Of a stretch of DNA of 64,000 nt, positions 1-7,939 are shown piece by piece (the stretch's first letter is position 1; every line of letters starts with the position of its first letter). The position numbers and the translations under genes were made by a program. A model generated the notes under the pieces. It was given only the letters and a program-made list of their open reading frames with translations, was not told the origin of the DNA and ran no database searches. The stretch spans positions 62,001-126,000 of IMG/VR virus record IMGVR_UViG_3300032053_005343; one strand, written 5' to 3'. Source of the stretch: a virus.

Positions 1-29
1 AAAGACAACCTTATTATTTTATTATTCAT
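1..29 (-). CDS. 5' end of an unidentified gene (partial)
   Basis: An ATG lies two bases after the stop of the next gene in transcription order, and nine codons (MNNKIIRLS) run off the window edge. Nothing can be said about function. Confidence 0.35.
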
Positions 30-30
30 T

Positions 31-252
31 TTATATGCGCCATTCTAAATTATCCGCGCAATTATTTTCCTTGTTTCTATCTTTGTGCCATGGTTTATGT
101 TGGGGTGATGGTTGTGGACCAATGAAAGTTTCAAGAACGAGTTGCGCTATCATATGTTTATGAAATTTTCCTTTTTTATCTTTTAAATATACAAAAAGAT
201 GACCGTCCGACCCCATATGGTTTTTAAGATATTCTTCTTTTCCTTTTTTCAT
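31..252 (-). CDS. Truncated NUMOD4/HNH-family homing endonuclease
   Basis: A 73-residue protein carrying only the central part of the NUMOD4/HNH family seen elsewhere in the window: a short basic strand region, the LVLETFIGPQP segment, then a modified HNH core (WHKDRNKENN, DNLEW), after which it stops. The N-terminal NUMOD4 domain and C-terminal helix-turn-helix are missing, and the usual HLDGN is HKDRN, so activity is doubtful. The start is the ATG at 252, which overlaps the TGA of the cupin gene and has AAGGAG upstream; a TTG one codon earlier is less likely. Likely a decaying mobile gene. Confidence 0.6.
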   Translation of the reverse strand: MKKGKEEYLKNHMGSDGHLFVYLKDKKGKFHKHMIAQLVLETFIGPQPSPQHKPWHKDRNKENNCADNLEWRI

Positions 253-665
253 CAAACGAACTCCTTATCCAACTCCTGCCCACGATAAGGGCCGATTTTT
301 ATCTCGTACACCAACGTATCCTCACTCAATGCCACGTAGTTGTGCCCTCCCTCTATTGTCGCAGAAAAATCACCTGGGAATAATTCAATTTCCTCTAAAA
401 TAGTGTTATCAATGTCATAAAGAATCGCCCTTACTTTTCCTCTTACAACTATCCAACTTTCGTTCGCAATTTTTAATCCATTATAATAATTCCAAATGTG
501 TCGGTGACTACGAAAGGTTTGATTATTTTTCAATGGTATCGTAGCAATTTGTAGGAAATTGTCCGGAGGAATAATGTCCTCCCTTTTATCTTTTACCTCT
601 AATAGTCTATGAATAATATGTAATAATCTAGTTGGTTGGATTTTACTGTAAATGTAACGAGCCAT
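252..665 (-). CDS. Cupin-fold sugar-metabolism protein (WbuC/FdtA-like)
   Basis: A 137-residue single-domain cupin. Visible landmarks are SHRHIWNYYNGLKI (metal-ligand-like histidines), WIVVRGKVRAILYD (first cupin strand pair), LFPGDFSATIEGGHNY (second cupin motif) and a C-terminal KIGPYRGQELDKEF typical of cupins found in lipopolysaccharide and O-antigen gene clusters. These are small sugar-binding or isomerase-like proteins, often near nucleotide-sugar enzymes; here gmd and an aminotransferase follow upstream in transcription. The exact reaction is not predictable. One endonuclease gene separates it from gmd. Confidence 0.65.
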   Translation of the reverse strand: MARYIYSKIQPTRLLHIIHRLLEVKDKREDIIPPDNFLQIATIPLKNNQTFRSHRHIWNYYNGLKIANESWIVVRGKVRAILYDIDNTILEEIELFPGDFSATIEGGHNYVALSEDTLVYEIKIGPYRGQELDKEFV

Positions 666-670
666 TTAAT

Positions 671-1339
671 TTACTCCAAATGTGTCCAAGTTTTATAATT
701 CACTATAGAACAAATTGTTGTTATATTGACATTAAATCTGATAGATAATTCCTTTTGAGACACACCTTCGGCATATGATTTTCTTATTTCTCTAATTTTA
801 TTGTCATTTAATTTCGATAATCCGTTTTTAATTCCATTATTTATGGGCTGATATCTTGTTCCATGCCTTATCGAGTCTTTAGCATTTTCTGATCTTGTAC
901 CCCATATAATATTATAAGGTAAACTATTTGCCGGATTCCCGTCTAGGTGTCTGCACACCGCTTCGGGGAAGGGTTTTGGTCCCACAAAATGTATTAACAT
1001 TAGTTCATGTATAAAAAATCTTTTATATTTATGATCTTTGTATAAGTCAACATAAGAATATCCTCCTGGGTGAATTCTTGGTTTTAATAGTGTCCATCTA
1101 TCTTTATATGATTTTAAATTTCTTTTAATTTTTGATATTGTGGTTTGGGAAATATCAAATTCCTTAGCTATTTTATACCCCCTTATTTTATTCTCTATCC
1201 TTTTTATAATTTCGGTTATTTTTCTTGGATCTATTTTCATTCTATAATTAAATGATTTTATTTCCATCAAATTAGATATCTCATATAATCCTTCATAATC
1301 AGTTATAGGTTTCCAAGTTTCTATTATTGTATTTAGCAT
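671..1339 (-). CDS. NUMOD4/HNH homing endonuclease with extra internal HTH
   Basis: 222 residues. N-terminal NUMOD4 (ETWKPITDYEGLYEISNL), then an inserted helix-turn-helix of about 45 residues (YKIAKEFDISQTTISKIKR), the HNH core (VCRHLDGNPANS, WGTRSENAKDSIRHGT) and a C-terminal HTH (QKELSIRFNVNITTICSIV). The inserted HTH is shared only with the gene at 6476-7171. The ATG sits inside the last codons of gmd (overlap 7 bases). Predicted to cut DNA of a related genome lacking the insert. Confidence 0.85.
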   Translation of the reverse strand: MLNTIIETWKPITDYEGLYEISNLMEIKSFNYRMKIDPRKITEIIKRIENKIRGYKIAKEFDISQTTISKIKRNLKSYKDRWTLLKPRIHPGGYSYVDLYKDHKYKRFFIHELMLIHFVGPKPFPEAVCRHLDGNPANSLPYNIIWGTRSENAKDSIRHGTRYQPINNGIKNGLSKLNDNKIREIRKSYAEGVSQKELSIRFNVNITTICSIVNYKTWTHLE

Positions 1340-2325
1340 GTTAAAATTCCCTTAGATAATTTGTTTTGCATAGACTCTATCATAGAATCAATTAATTGTT
1401 CGAAATTGAATTCTGGTTTCCACCCCAATGTTTTTCTAATTTTTGTACTATCTCCTTTGAGCATTTTTAGTTCTTCTGATCTATAAAATTTTGGATCAAT
1501 TTCTACATAATCTTTATAGTTCATTCCAAGTTTTTTAAATACGATACTACAAAATTCTTCTATCGAATGCGTTTCTCCACTTGCTACAACGAAATCATCC
1601 GCTTCTTTATGGTTAATAATCATATTCATAGCTCTGACCATATCTCTTGCGTCGGACCAGTCACGACTAGCATTTAAATTTCCTAAGACTAATTTTTTAC
1701 TTAATCCTAAACTTATCTCAACGGCACCCTTTACTATTTTTTGGGTTACAAAATTAGCTCCCCTACGCGAGCCCTCGTGGTTAAAGCACACGGAATTACA
1801 GGCGTGTAAATTATATGCTCGTCTATAATATCTTGTCATGCTATATCCGAATAATTTTGTACAACCGTAAACGCTTACGGGGTGCATCGGAGTAGTTTCT
1901 CTTTGAAATCCGTCATCGTCATAACAATTTCCAAACATTTCCGAGCTTGACGCCTGTATAAATCTGGCGTTTGGTGCAAATTTTCGATAAGTTTCCAGGA
2001 GATTGGTAATTCCTATTGCATTAGATTGTACAGTATAGATAGGAATATCTCCCCCGGCCTTGACGTGAGATTGACTTGCCAATGAATATATTTCATCTGG
2101 TTGAGACGATTTAATAACTTTTTCTAACGATGAGATATCTAAAAGATCGCCATATTCTAAATTAATAAGACCGGAAATGTGCGCAATTCTTGAATCCTGG
2201 TTCTCCGAAACAGAGTGTCTGCGGATTATTCCCCAAACATCATAATCTTTTTCCAACAATAGTTCAGCAAGCCACGATCCGTCCTGCCCCGAAATGCCGG
2301 TTATAAAAGCTCTTTTTTTATTCAT
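1333..2325 (-). CDS. gmd: GDP-mannose 4,6-dehydratase
   Basis: Extended short-chain dehydrogenase of 330 residues that converts GDP-D-mannose to GDP-4-keto-6-deoxymannose with bound NADP. The N-terminal Rossmann motif TGISGQDGS is at residues 9-17, the active-site SSSEMFG at 126-132 and the catalytic Tyr153-x-x-x-Lys157 pair in YGCTK; the NHEGSRRG segment is typical of the family. Length is slightly short of the usual 340-370. A GGAGG Shine-Dalgarno sits in the 3' end of the aminotransferase gene, which overlaps by 8 bases, so the two are translationally coupled and probably act in sequence (dehydration, then transamination at C4). Confidence 0.93.
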   Translation of the reverse strand: MNKKRAFITGISGQDGSWLAELLLEKDYDVWGIIRRHSVSENQDSRIAHISGLINLEYGDLLDISSLEKVIKSSQPDEIYSLASQSHVKAGGDIPIYTVQSNAIGITNLLETYRKFAPNARFIQASSSEMFGNCYDDDGFQRETTPMHPVSVYGCTKLFGYSMTRYYRRAYNLHACNSVCFNHEGSRRGANFVTQKIVKGAVEISLGLSKKLVLGNLNASRDWSDARDMVRAMNMIINHKEADDFVVASGETHSIEEFCSIVFKKLGMNYKDYVEIDPKFYRSEELKMLKGDSTKIRKTLGWKPEFNFEQLIDSMIESMQNKLSKGILTC

Positions 2326-3382
2326 CTTTCTCCTCCACCCTTTTAATTATACGACAGATTCTTTTTATTTTTCTTCTTTTTAAATTAAGAGACGATGGTA
2401 AATAAATTATTTCTTTATAAATTTGTTCGGCCACAGGATATTTAATTTTTGTTTTATATGGTGGATTGTAACTTATGGGTTTATAATATTTTACAGCTTG
2501 TATGTTTTCTTTCTTTAGAGCTTCAATTATTTGATCAGCCTTTTTAGATCTATATATGACCATCCAACCGCTTTCTTTTTCCGACACATAAGGAACAAAT
2601 CTATATGGTTTAATATCATTTATATAATAATAATAAAATAATTTCCATCTTTTATTAAGTAATAATTTTATATCTTTTAATTGACTTAAAATATAACTTG
2701 CCTGTATGTCCGTGTAACGAAAATTTACTCCGATATATTGATGTAAACGGTCTTTGCGCCAATTGCCGCCATGATCTCTAATTTGCTCTAATCTTTTCGC
2801 TATTTTATCATCGTCGGTAACTACAGCACCACCTTGGCCCCCTGTTATTAATTTAGGATACGAAAAAGAAAATATGCCAATGTCTCCGGTTTTACCAGCG
2901 TTTTTTATTGCAATTGATTGGCAACAGTCCTCTATCATTGGAATATTATGTATATTACAAATTTGTCTAACTTTATTTAAATCAGAACCATTATAACCAT
3001 TGTGCGAGACAAAAATTATACAAGAAACGTTCCCAGTAATTTTAATTAAATCCGGATTCATACATAAAGTATATGGATTTATATCTACCAATTTAATCTT
3101 ATAGCCTAAAAATCTCGCTGCGTTTGCTGCGGATAGAAAAGTATATGCCGGGAATAAAATGGTTGAACCTTTTGGAAGATTAAGAGATTCTATAGCCATA
3201 ATTAAACCAGTTGTCCCACTTGTCGTTATAAAACAATATTTTAAATCTATCAATTTTTTAATCTTTTCTTCCAACAGAAGACATTCTGGACCTGGGCCTA
3301 AATTGCCTTTCATAATAGTTTTAAAAACATTCCAGGCATATTTAATTTTAATAATCTGTTTAAATTGTTTAATTTCTTTCAT
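2318..3382 (-). CDS. DegT/DnrJ/EryC1-type PLP sugar aminotransferase
   Basis: 354 residues, the usual length. Visible are the PLP-phosphate-binding SGTTGLIMAIESL, the PAYTF segment, the Asp in IEDCCQ (residue 152) that contacts the pyridine nitrogen, and the Schiff-base lysine in FSFSYPKLITGGQGG (Lys177). Such enzymes transaminate keto-sugar nucleotides. Directly coupled to gmd, the simplest inference is GDP-4-keto-6-deoxymannose to GDP-perosamine, although other keto-sugars cannot be excluded. The C-terminus is very basic (KRRKIKRICRIIKR). Confidence 0.85.
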   Translation of the reverse strand: MKEIKQFKQIIKIKYAWNVFKTIMKGNLGPGPECLLLEEKIKKLIDLKYCFITTSGTTGLIMAIESLNLPKGSTILFPAYTFLSAANAARFLGYKIKLVDINPYTLCMNPDLIKITGNVSCIIFVSHNGYNGSDLNKVRQICNIHNIPMIEDCCQSIAIKNAGKTGDIGIFSFSYPKLITGGQGGAVVTDDDKIAKRLEQIRDHGGNWRKDRLHQYIGVNFRYTDIQASYILSQLKDIKLLLNKRWKLFYYYYINDIKPYRFVPYVSEKESGWMVIYRSKKADQIIEALKKENIQAVKYYKPISYNPPYKTKIKYPVAEQIYKEIIYLPSSLNLKRRKIKRICRIIKRVEEKDE

Positions 3383-4023
3383 TTTATTTTCTTTTTATAT
3401 TTTTTTACAGGAATTGTTAGAGTCTCTTCTGTAGACCACCCAGATTTTATCCTTGAATAAATAATTTGATAAGGAATACCAGTTTCATCGCTCCATTTGG
3501 CTACGCATTGATTTTTATTGTTATATTCCAACATATGATTGTTTCTTTTATTACGATTATTATTTTTGCGAGATGTCCATCTGCAATTTTCTTTGAAATA
3601 TCCTTTATTATTATCAATGCGATCTATTTGGTGCTGCGCACTTGGTGGTTCACCCATATCTTCAAGAAAATTAATAAATCCATTGTTTTTATCCAGCCAA
3701 CGATCACACACTACAATTGGTGAAATTCTTCCTCCATAGTTTTTATATTCTTTGTTTTTGATATTCGTGCATCTTTGAATCATATTTTCCCAAATGTGAT
3801 AAATTCTTGTATTAGAATATCCGTGTTTGGTTATAATTTCTTTGTTTAAACAACCACAACTTTTAGTATGCCCCGATCTTAGTCTCTCTCCAATAATTAT
3901 CTTTATGTTCCCACAATCACATAAACACAACCATCTTATTTTATTATATTTATCATTATTCAATTTCTCAATAACTAATAATCTTCCAAATTTTTTACCC
4001 GTTAAATTAATAAGTTTTGGCAT
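3379..4023 (-). CDS. Zinc-ribbon/DRIDN-type HNH-like homing endonuclease
   Basis: 214-residue member of the largest mobile family here. Order: N-terminal LTGKKFGRLLVIEK; a four-cysteine zinc ribbon (CLCDCGN, KSCGCL); an AP2-like block (IYHIWENMIQRCTN, YKNYGG, VVCDRWLD, GFINFLEDMG); a beta-beta-alpha-metal-like nuclease core (IDRIDNNKGYFKENCRWTS); a C-terminal helix-turn-helix ending GWSTEETLTIPVKKYKKK. Family function is inferred, since members are annotated variously as HNH or AP2 proteins. Overlaps the aminotransferase start by 4 bases. Confidence 0.8.
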   Translation of the reverse strand: MPKLINLTGKKFGRLLVIEKLNNDKYNKIRWLCLCDCGNIKIIIGERLRSGHTKSCGCLNKEIITKHGYSNTRIYHIWENMIQRCTNIKNKEYKNYGGRISPIVVCDRWLDKNNGFINFLEDMGEPPSAQHQIDRIDNNKGYFKENCRWTSRKNNNRNKRNNHMLEYNNKNQCVAKWSDETGIPYQIIYSRIKSGWSTEETLTIPVKKYKKKIK

Positions 4024-4833
4024 TTATTTAAGTTCCAAGGAACGACTAGCAAGACCGCACAATTTATTATAAAGTTCTATCAATTTATTATCTGCGCAAT
4101 ATTCTGGATTATCTGGATTAAAGTGTATCAATTCTTTTTCTGCGAAATTTTTATTAATTTCATGCCCTACAAAATCTGATAACGTTTGAAGGCCAATTCC
4201 ACTTACCAGATTTTTACAATTAACAAAAAACATGTCTAAATTTGAATAATGATGTAAGATATACGTATATGTATTGAACCATAATTTTTCAAAAGATTTT
4301 TTATCCGTATTGGTTGTCGCTAAATAATCTGCTGTTCTAACAATATTGTCTATACTTTGTAGAAATTCCGATGGATGCCTAAAAACACAAATAAATTTAC
4401 AATTTTGTAAATAGGGAAGCCAAACTGGTAGTGTGTACGAAAATCGCGGATCTTTAAATAGGTATGGTTGTATAGCAACTAGTTCGAGTATTCTTTTTTG
4501 TATACTTGCTTTTACAAGCGGGTTTTGTCCCGAATATAAAGCGCAGTGGTTAAGTTCTTTAGATTCTGTAATTTTTGTATTAATATCTAGAGTAGAAAGC
4601 CATCCTTGGCGAGATTTTACACGGCTTTTTATTGTTTCTGTTTTTGGACATGACCATAAAATATCGTCGTTTAAACCATTAACTATTCCTGTTTCAAAGT
4701 ATCCTTTTTCATTAAATTTATCTGGGGTGTGCGATTTTCCGCCAAGATTATACTTTCGGTCAGCAGTTGCGATTACCCCCGCAACCATTGAAGTACCGGA
4801 GCGCCCCGTTCCTAAAATTATTAGGTTATTCAT
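4024..4833 (-). CDS. Sulfotransferase-family protein
   Basis: 269 residues with a PAPS-dependent sulfotransferase layout: an N-terminal 5'-phosphosulfate loop, LGTGRSGTSMVAGV (residues 7-20), and a 3'-phosphate motif, FICVFRHPSEFLQSI, near residue 150. KDPRFSYTLP precedes it, as in bacterial sulfotransferases acting on glycans. It probably sulfates a sugar made or transferred by the surrounding glycan genes; the acceptor cannot be told. It is bracketed by two zinc-ribbon endonuclease genes, abutting one and overlapping the other by 8 bases. Confidence 0.8.
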   Translation of the reverse strand: MNNLIILGTGRSGTSMVAGVIATADRKYNLGGKSHTPDKFNEKGYFETGIVNGLNDDILWSCPKTETIKSRVKSRQGWLSTLDINTKITESKELNHCALYSGQNPLVKASIQKRILELVAIQPYLFKDPRFSYTLPVWLPYLQNCKFICVFRHPSEFLQSIDNIVRTADYLATTNTDKKSFEKLWFNTYTYILHHYSNLDMFFVNCKNLVSGIGLQTLSDFVGHEINKNFAEKELIHFNPDNPEYCADNKLIELYNKLCGLASRSLELK

Positions 4834-5476
4834 TATTTTGTCTCTTTTTATATTTTCTAACAGGTTTTGTTAAGGCATCTTCTGTGGATTGACCACGATT
4901 TAATCTGTACCTTAATATTTCTGGACTAATATTGTGTTTTCTTGCTAATTCTGTAATATTATATTTTTTATCATTATATGGAATTATATGATTATTTCTT
5001 CTGTTGTTCGCTTGTTCTTTTCTTGTGGCCCACCTCCAATTATCGGGAAAATATCCTTTGTTATTGTCAATTCTATCTAGGGTTAACCCCTTTGGGGGAT
5101 CTCCCACATCTTTATAAAAATTTTCGAACTTTAACCATCGTTCACAAACAATAATTTCACGTTTACCATAATTTTTATATGCTTCACAATTAAAATTCGT
5201 GCATCTTTGAATCATACCATCCCATATTTTATAAATTTTTGTTTTGGTGAGGCCATGTGTTGTGCTATAAATCTTGCCGTTTGAATAACACTGTTCTTTT
5301 CTTAGACAACCACAACTTTTTGTATTACCATTTTTAATATTTTTTCCTATTACACTTACAAAATTGCCACAATCACATTTACAAGACCAAATATATTTAT
5401 TATCCTTGGTTTTACCACATATTTTTATTGGAGTTAATCTATTAAATTTTTTATTACTCAAATCCAATGGTTTCAT
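4826..5476 (-). CDS. Zinc-ribbon/DRIDN-type HNH-like homing endonuclease
   Basis: 216 residues with all family blocks: KKFNRLTPIK, CKCDCGN and KSCGCL cysteines, KIYKIWDGMIQRCTN, VCERWLKFENFYKDVGDPP (a shorter loop than in its relatives), LDRIDNNKGYFPDNWRWAT followed by the Q-x3-NRRNN helix, and the GQSTEDALTKPVRKYKKR tail. In the core, Trp replaces the usual Cys (NWRWAT for NCRWAT). It lies between the RMF-like gene and the sulfotransferase, overlapping each by a few bases. Confidence 0.8.
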   Translation of the reverse strand: MKPLDLSNKKFNRLTPIKICGKTKDNKYIWSCKCDCGNFVSVIGKNIKNGNTKSCGCLRKEQCYSNGKIYSTTHGLTKTKIYKIWDGMIQRCTNFNCEAYKNYGKREIIVCERWLKFENFYKDVGDPPKGLTLDRIDNNKGYFPDNWRWATRKEQANNRRNNHIIPYNDKKYNITELARKHNISPEILRYRLNRGQSTEDALTKPVRKYKKRQNNE

Positions 5477-5697
5477 TATGATTCATCTCTTTTTTTAATT
5501 TTATCTTCCCACATAGCAATTTGCCATCCTATTCTCCAGTCGCAGAAGTCAGATTCTTGTGTTTTTGGATAGGGATTTGCAATTAAACCCTTGCCATCAA
5601 GAAAATCTTTTTGCCCTCTTCCGAAAGCCATTTCATTATATAAATTTGGTGAATCATTAGTCATTTGAAAATTCCAATTTTTTATTTTTAGGGACAA
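5476..5697 (-). CDS. RMF/CrpP-like small protein
   Basis: 73 residues. The core AFGRGQKDFLDGKG followed by NPYP, a Cys and DWRIGWQIAM resembles ribosome modulation factor and the related CrpP family: a Gly-rich helix start, NPYP and W-x-x-GW pattern. RMF dimerises ribosomes in stationary phase; CrpP-like proteins are found on plasmids and phages with debated roles. Homology is inferred from the motif pattern only. It overlaps the downstream endonuclease by one base and the upstream glycosyltransferase by ten. Confidence 0.5.
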   Translation of the reverse strand: MSLKIKNWNFQMTNDSPNLYNEMAFGRGQKDFLDGKGLIANPYPKTQESDFCDWRIGWQIAMWEDKIKKRDES

Positions 5698-6479
5698 TAA
5701 TCCGGATCGCCCTCACCCCACAACACCCCAACATTCCTTATTATACCCGTCTCTCGTTTTTTATTATATAAAATCTTCATTTCTTCATATTTTTCTTTAT
5801 CGTTGCCATAAACATCTGGTTTTGGGTGATGCAGATGAATTGGGCGACAATTTTTATCAAAATATTGTTTTAATCCACTTTTCATTAATCTGTTCCACAT
5901 GTCGGCGTCTTCGAAGCCGTAGCTTTTAAAATCTTCGTCATAACCACCAAGTTGTCTAAAACATTCCGTAGGAGCGCTATGGCCCCAATGCCAACACACG
6001 TACTCTTCTGTAATTGGGTGTCCAGGGGTTCTTCTTTGTAATTCGTTTATGTCTATTTGATTATTAAAATATAAATCTGTATCATTTTTTGTGCAAGAAT
6101 ATGAGCATTCGCCACAACGATATAAAACATCTTGATGATCAAAAGATCTTTTAATGAAATCTCCAGTAAAAAGAATCTCAGGATCTCTCTGTGCGATCAT
6201 TTTTGATTGAGAATATTTAATTGCTATATTGCGAATAAATCCACCGCCTCGTTCAACCGGGGGGTTTCTCTCTAGCGTAAAGTAGGTTACATTCTTATCG
6301 GCAAGATCAGAAAAATCTTCGTGGATTCCATCGTTTATAATCAATATTAACCATTTATTTTTTGGAATATCGGTTTCTATTAGATTGTTTAGAGTTTTTC
6401 TAATATAAATGGATCTTTTAAAGTTGGGTATTAAAAATAATAGTTCCACATTTGTTTGAGACCAATCGAAATTAATCAT
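5688..6479 (-). CDS. GT-A fold glycosyltransferase (GT2-like), paralog 1
   Basis: 263 residues from the ATG at 6479 (ATGA overlap with the preceding endonuclease stop). N-terminal strand LLFLIPNFKRSIYIRKTLNN, LIINDGIHEDF (nucleotide-sugar side), and a C-terminal GGYDEDFKSYGFEDADMWNR block like the galactosyltransferase-associated domain that holds the ED catalytic pair. Clearly paralogous to the genes at 7172-7939 and 11341-12120. Probably adds a sugar to a surface or virion glycan; donor and acceptor unknown. Ends with a conserved ...IRNVGVLWGEGDPD tail. Confidence 0.8.
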   Translation of the reverse strand: MINFDWSQTNVELLFLIPNFKRSIYIRKTLNNLIETDIPKNKWLILIINDGIHEDFSDLADKNVTYFTLERNPPVERGGGFIRNIAIKYSQSKMIAQRDPEILFTGDFIKRSFDHQDVLYRCGECSYSCTKNDTDLYFNNQIDINELQRRTPGHPITEEYVCWHWGHSAPTECFRQLGGYDEDFKSYGFEDADMWNRLMKSGLKQYFDKNCRPIHLHHPKPDVYGNDKEKYEEMKILYNKKRETGIIRNVGVLWGEGDPDYCP

Positions 6480-7171
6480 ATATGATTCCAACTTTGTTTA
6501 TTTAGGATTTTATATATACACGAATTGCTAACATCAAAAATTTTGGCTATTCTATACCCAGTTATACCCTTTTCATGCATTTCTCTAATTTTTAAAATAT
6601 CGTTGTCATTAAATTTAGACATTCCATTTTTGCTACCACGGCAATCAGATTTAAATAAATGTATCTTATTTGTTCCATGTTTTACTCTATCTTTGGCATT
6701 TATAGATCGGGTAGTCCATTCTAAATTATTTATATTATTATTTAATTTATTCCCGTCTAAATGACGAGCCTCCATTCCCGGTGGACAGGGACCAATAAAG
6801 GCTTCAAGAACCAACCTATGGACTAGAAATTTTTTATGTTTTTTATTTTTACATAATGTTACATACAAATATCCATGATTACCTATGTGTTGTTTTAATA
6901 CTCTCTTTTTATTTAAATATTTTTGTGAATTATTCCGCAAATTAAAATAAAATGATTGACTAATATTGAATCTTTTAATAACTGAATATCTTGATTCTTT
7001 TTTATTTATTGCACATATTATTTGTTTTATTTCTTCTGTGGATTTTCCTTTGCAATTTATAGAATTTATATTACCAAAATTGGATGCTTCATATAAATTT
7101 TCATATTTATAAATATCTTTATAAATTTCATTTTTCATTACTTTCACACCGATATTCTCTTTCTTATTCAC
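6476..7171 (-). CDS. NUMOD4/HNH homing endonuclease with extra internal HTH
   Basis: 231 residues from a GTG directly after the upstream stop, with GGGGAG about 8 bases before; an ATG at 7138 is an alternative. NUMOD4 (IYKDIYKYENLYEASNFG), inserted HTH (YSVIKRFNISQSFYFNLR), HNH core (ARHLDGNKLNNNINNLEW) and C-terminal HTH (GYRIAKIFDVSNSCIYKIL). Same architecture as 671-1339. Lies between two glycosyltransferase paralogs. Confidence 0.85.
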   Translation of the reverse strand: MNKKENIGVKVMKNEIYKDIYKYENLYEASNFGNINSINCKGKSTEEIKQIICAINKKESRYSVIKRFNISQSFYFNLRNNSQKYLNKKRVLKQHIGNHGYLYVTLCKNKKHKKFLVHRLVLEAFIGPCPPGMEARHLDGNKLNNNINNLEWTTRSINAKDRVKHGTNKIHLFKSDCRGSKNGMSKFNDNDILKIREMHEKGITGYRIAKIFDVSNSCIYKILNKQSWNHI

Positions 7172-7939
7172 TTATCCCTCTCCCCAGTTTATCCCAATAT
7201 TTCTTATTATACCCTCTTTTTGTTTTTGTTTATATACATTTTTCATTTCTTCGTGGCTGGTATTTGGAACCCCGTGATATAAATGAATTGGGCTACATTG
7301 TTTATCGAAGAATGGTTGAAGTCCGCATCCCAATAATCTGTCATACATATCGTGATCTTCTGGGCCATACGACGTAAAATCTTCATCATAGCCGTTTATC
7401 TTTCTAAAATAGTTTATTGATACGCAATGGCCGTAATGGAAATATACGTATTGATTTTCTAATATAGGAAATTTTACAGATATTTGTGCCAATTCCTTTT
7501 CATTTATGACTCCATTGAAAAACTTATGTTTTTGGTCTTGCTTTGTTAAATGCGCTATTCCTCCACATCTATATAAAACACTTGAATTATTAAAGCATCC
7601 CGCAATAAAATCTCCTGTAAACAAAACCTCTGGATCTTTCTGCGCCAATAAATTGCATTGGCAACGTTTTATGGCTATATTACGTATAAAAGCACCATTA
7701 CGTTCGACAAGGGGGGATCTTTCAAACGTAAAATAGTAGACATTCTTGTCTTGCAAATCTTCAAATGATTCATGGAACCCATCATTAATAACTAAAACGA
7801 CCCACTTGTCTCTTGGGATAGATGTTTTAATTAAATTGTTTATTGTTTTTTGTATGTAATCCGCCCTTTTAAAATTGGGTATTAATATAACTAAATCTTT
7901 TCTTGTTATATCCCAGTCAAAATCAGAAGATTTAATCAT
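7172..7939 (-). CDS. GT-A fold glycosyltransferase (GT2-like), paralog 2
   Basis: 255 residues, colinear with the 5688 gene: LVILIPNFKRADYIQKTINN, VVLVINDGFHESFEDL, FERSPLVERNGAFIRNIAIK, then INGYDEDFTSYGPEDHDMYDR with the same acidic ED motif, and a YKQKQKEGIIRNIGINWGEG end. Overlaps the upstream GT12-like gene by 4 bases. Substrate unknown. Confidence 0.82.
   Translation of the reverse strand: MIKSSDFDWDITRKDLVILIPNFKRADYIQKTINNLIKTSIPRDKWVVLVINDGFHESFEDLQDKNVYYFTFERSPLVERNGAFIRNIAIKRCQCNLLAQKDPEVLFTGDFIAGCFNNSSVLYRCGGIAHLTKQDQKHKFFNGVINEKELAQISVKFPILENQYVYFHYGHCVSINYFRKINGYDEDFTSYGPEDHDMYDRLLGCGLQPFFDKQCSPIHLYHGVPNTSHEEMKNVYKQKQKEGIIRNIGINWGEG

Noticed and set aside
3159-3434. Plus-strand reading frames throughout, such as this 91-codon one
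   Set aside because: They lie opposite well-supported minus-strand genes, have no Shine-Dalgarno or family motifs, and their composition mirrors the AT-rich coding strand. I found no plus-strand gene that I could support.
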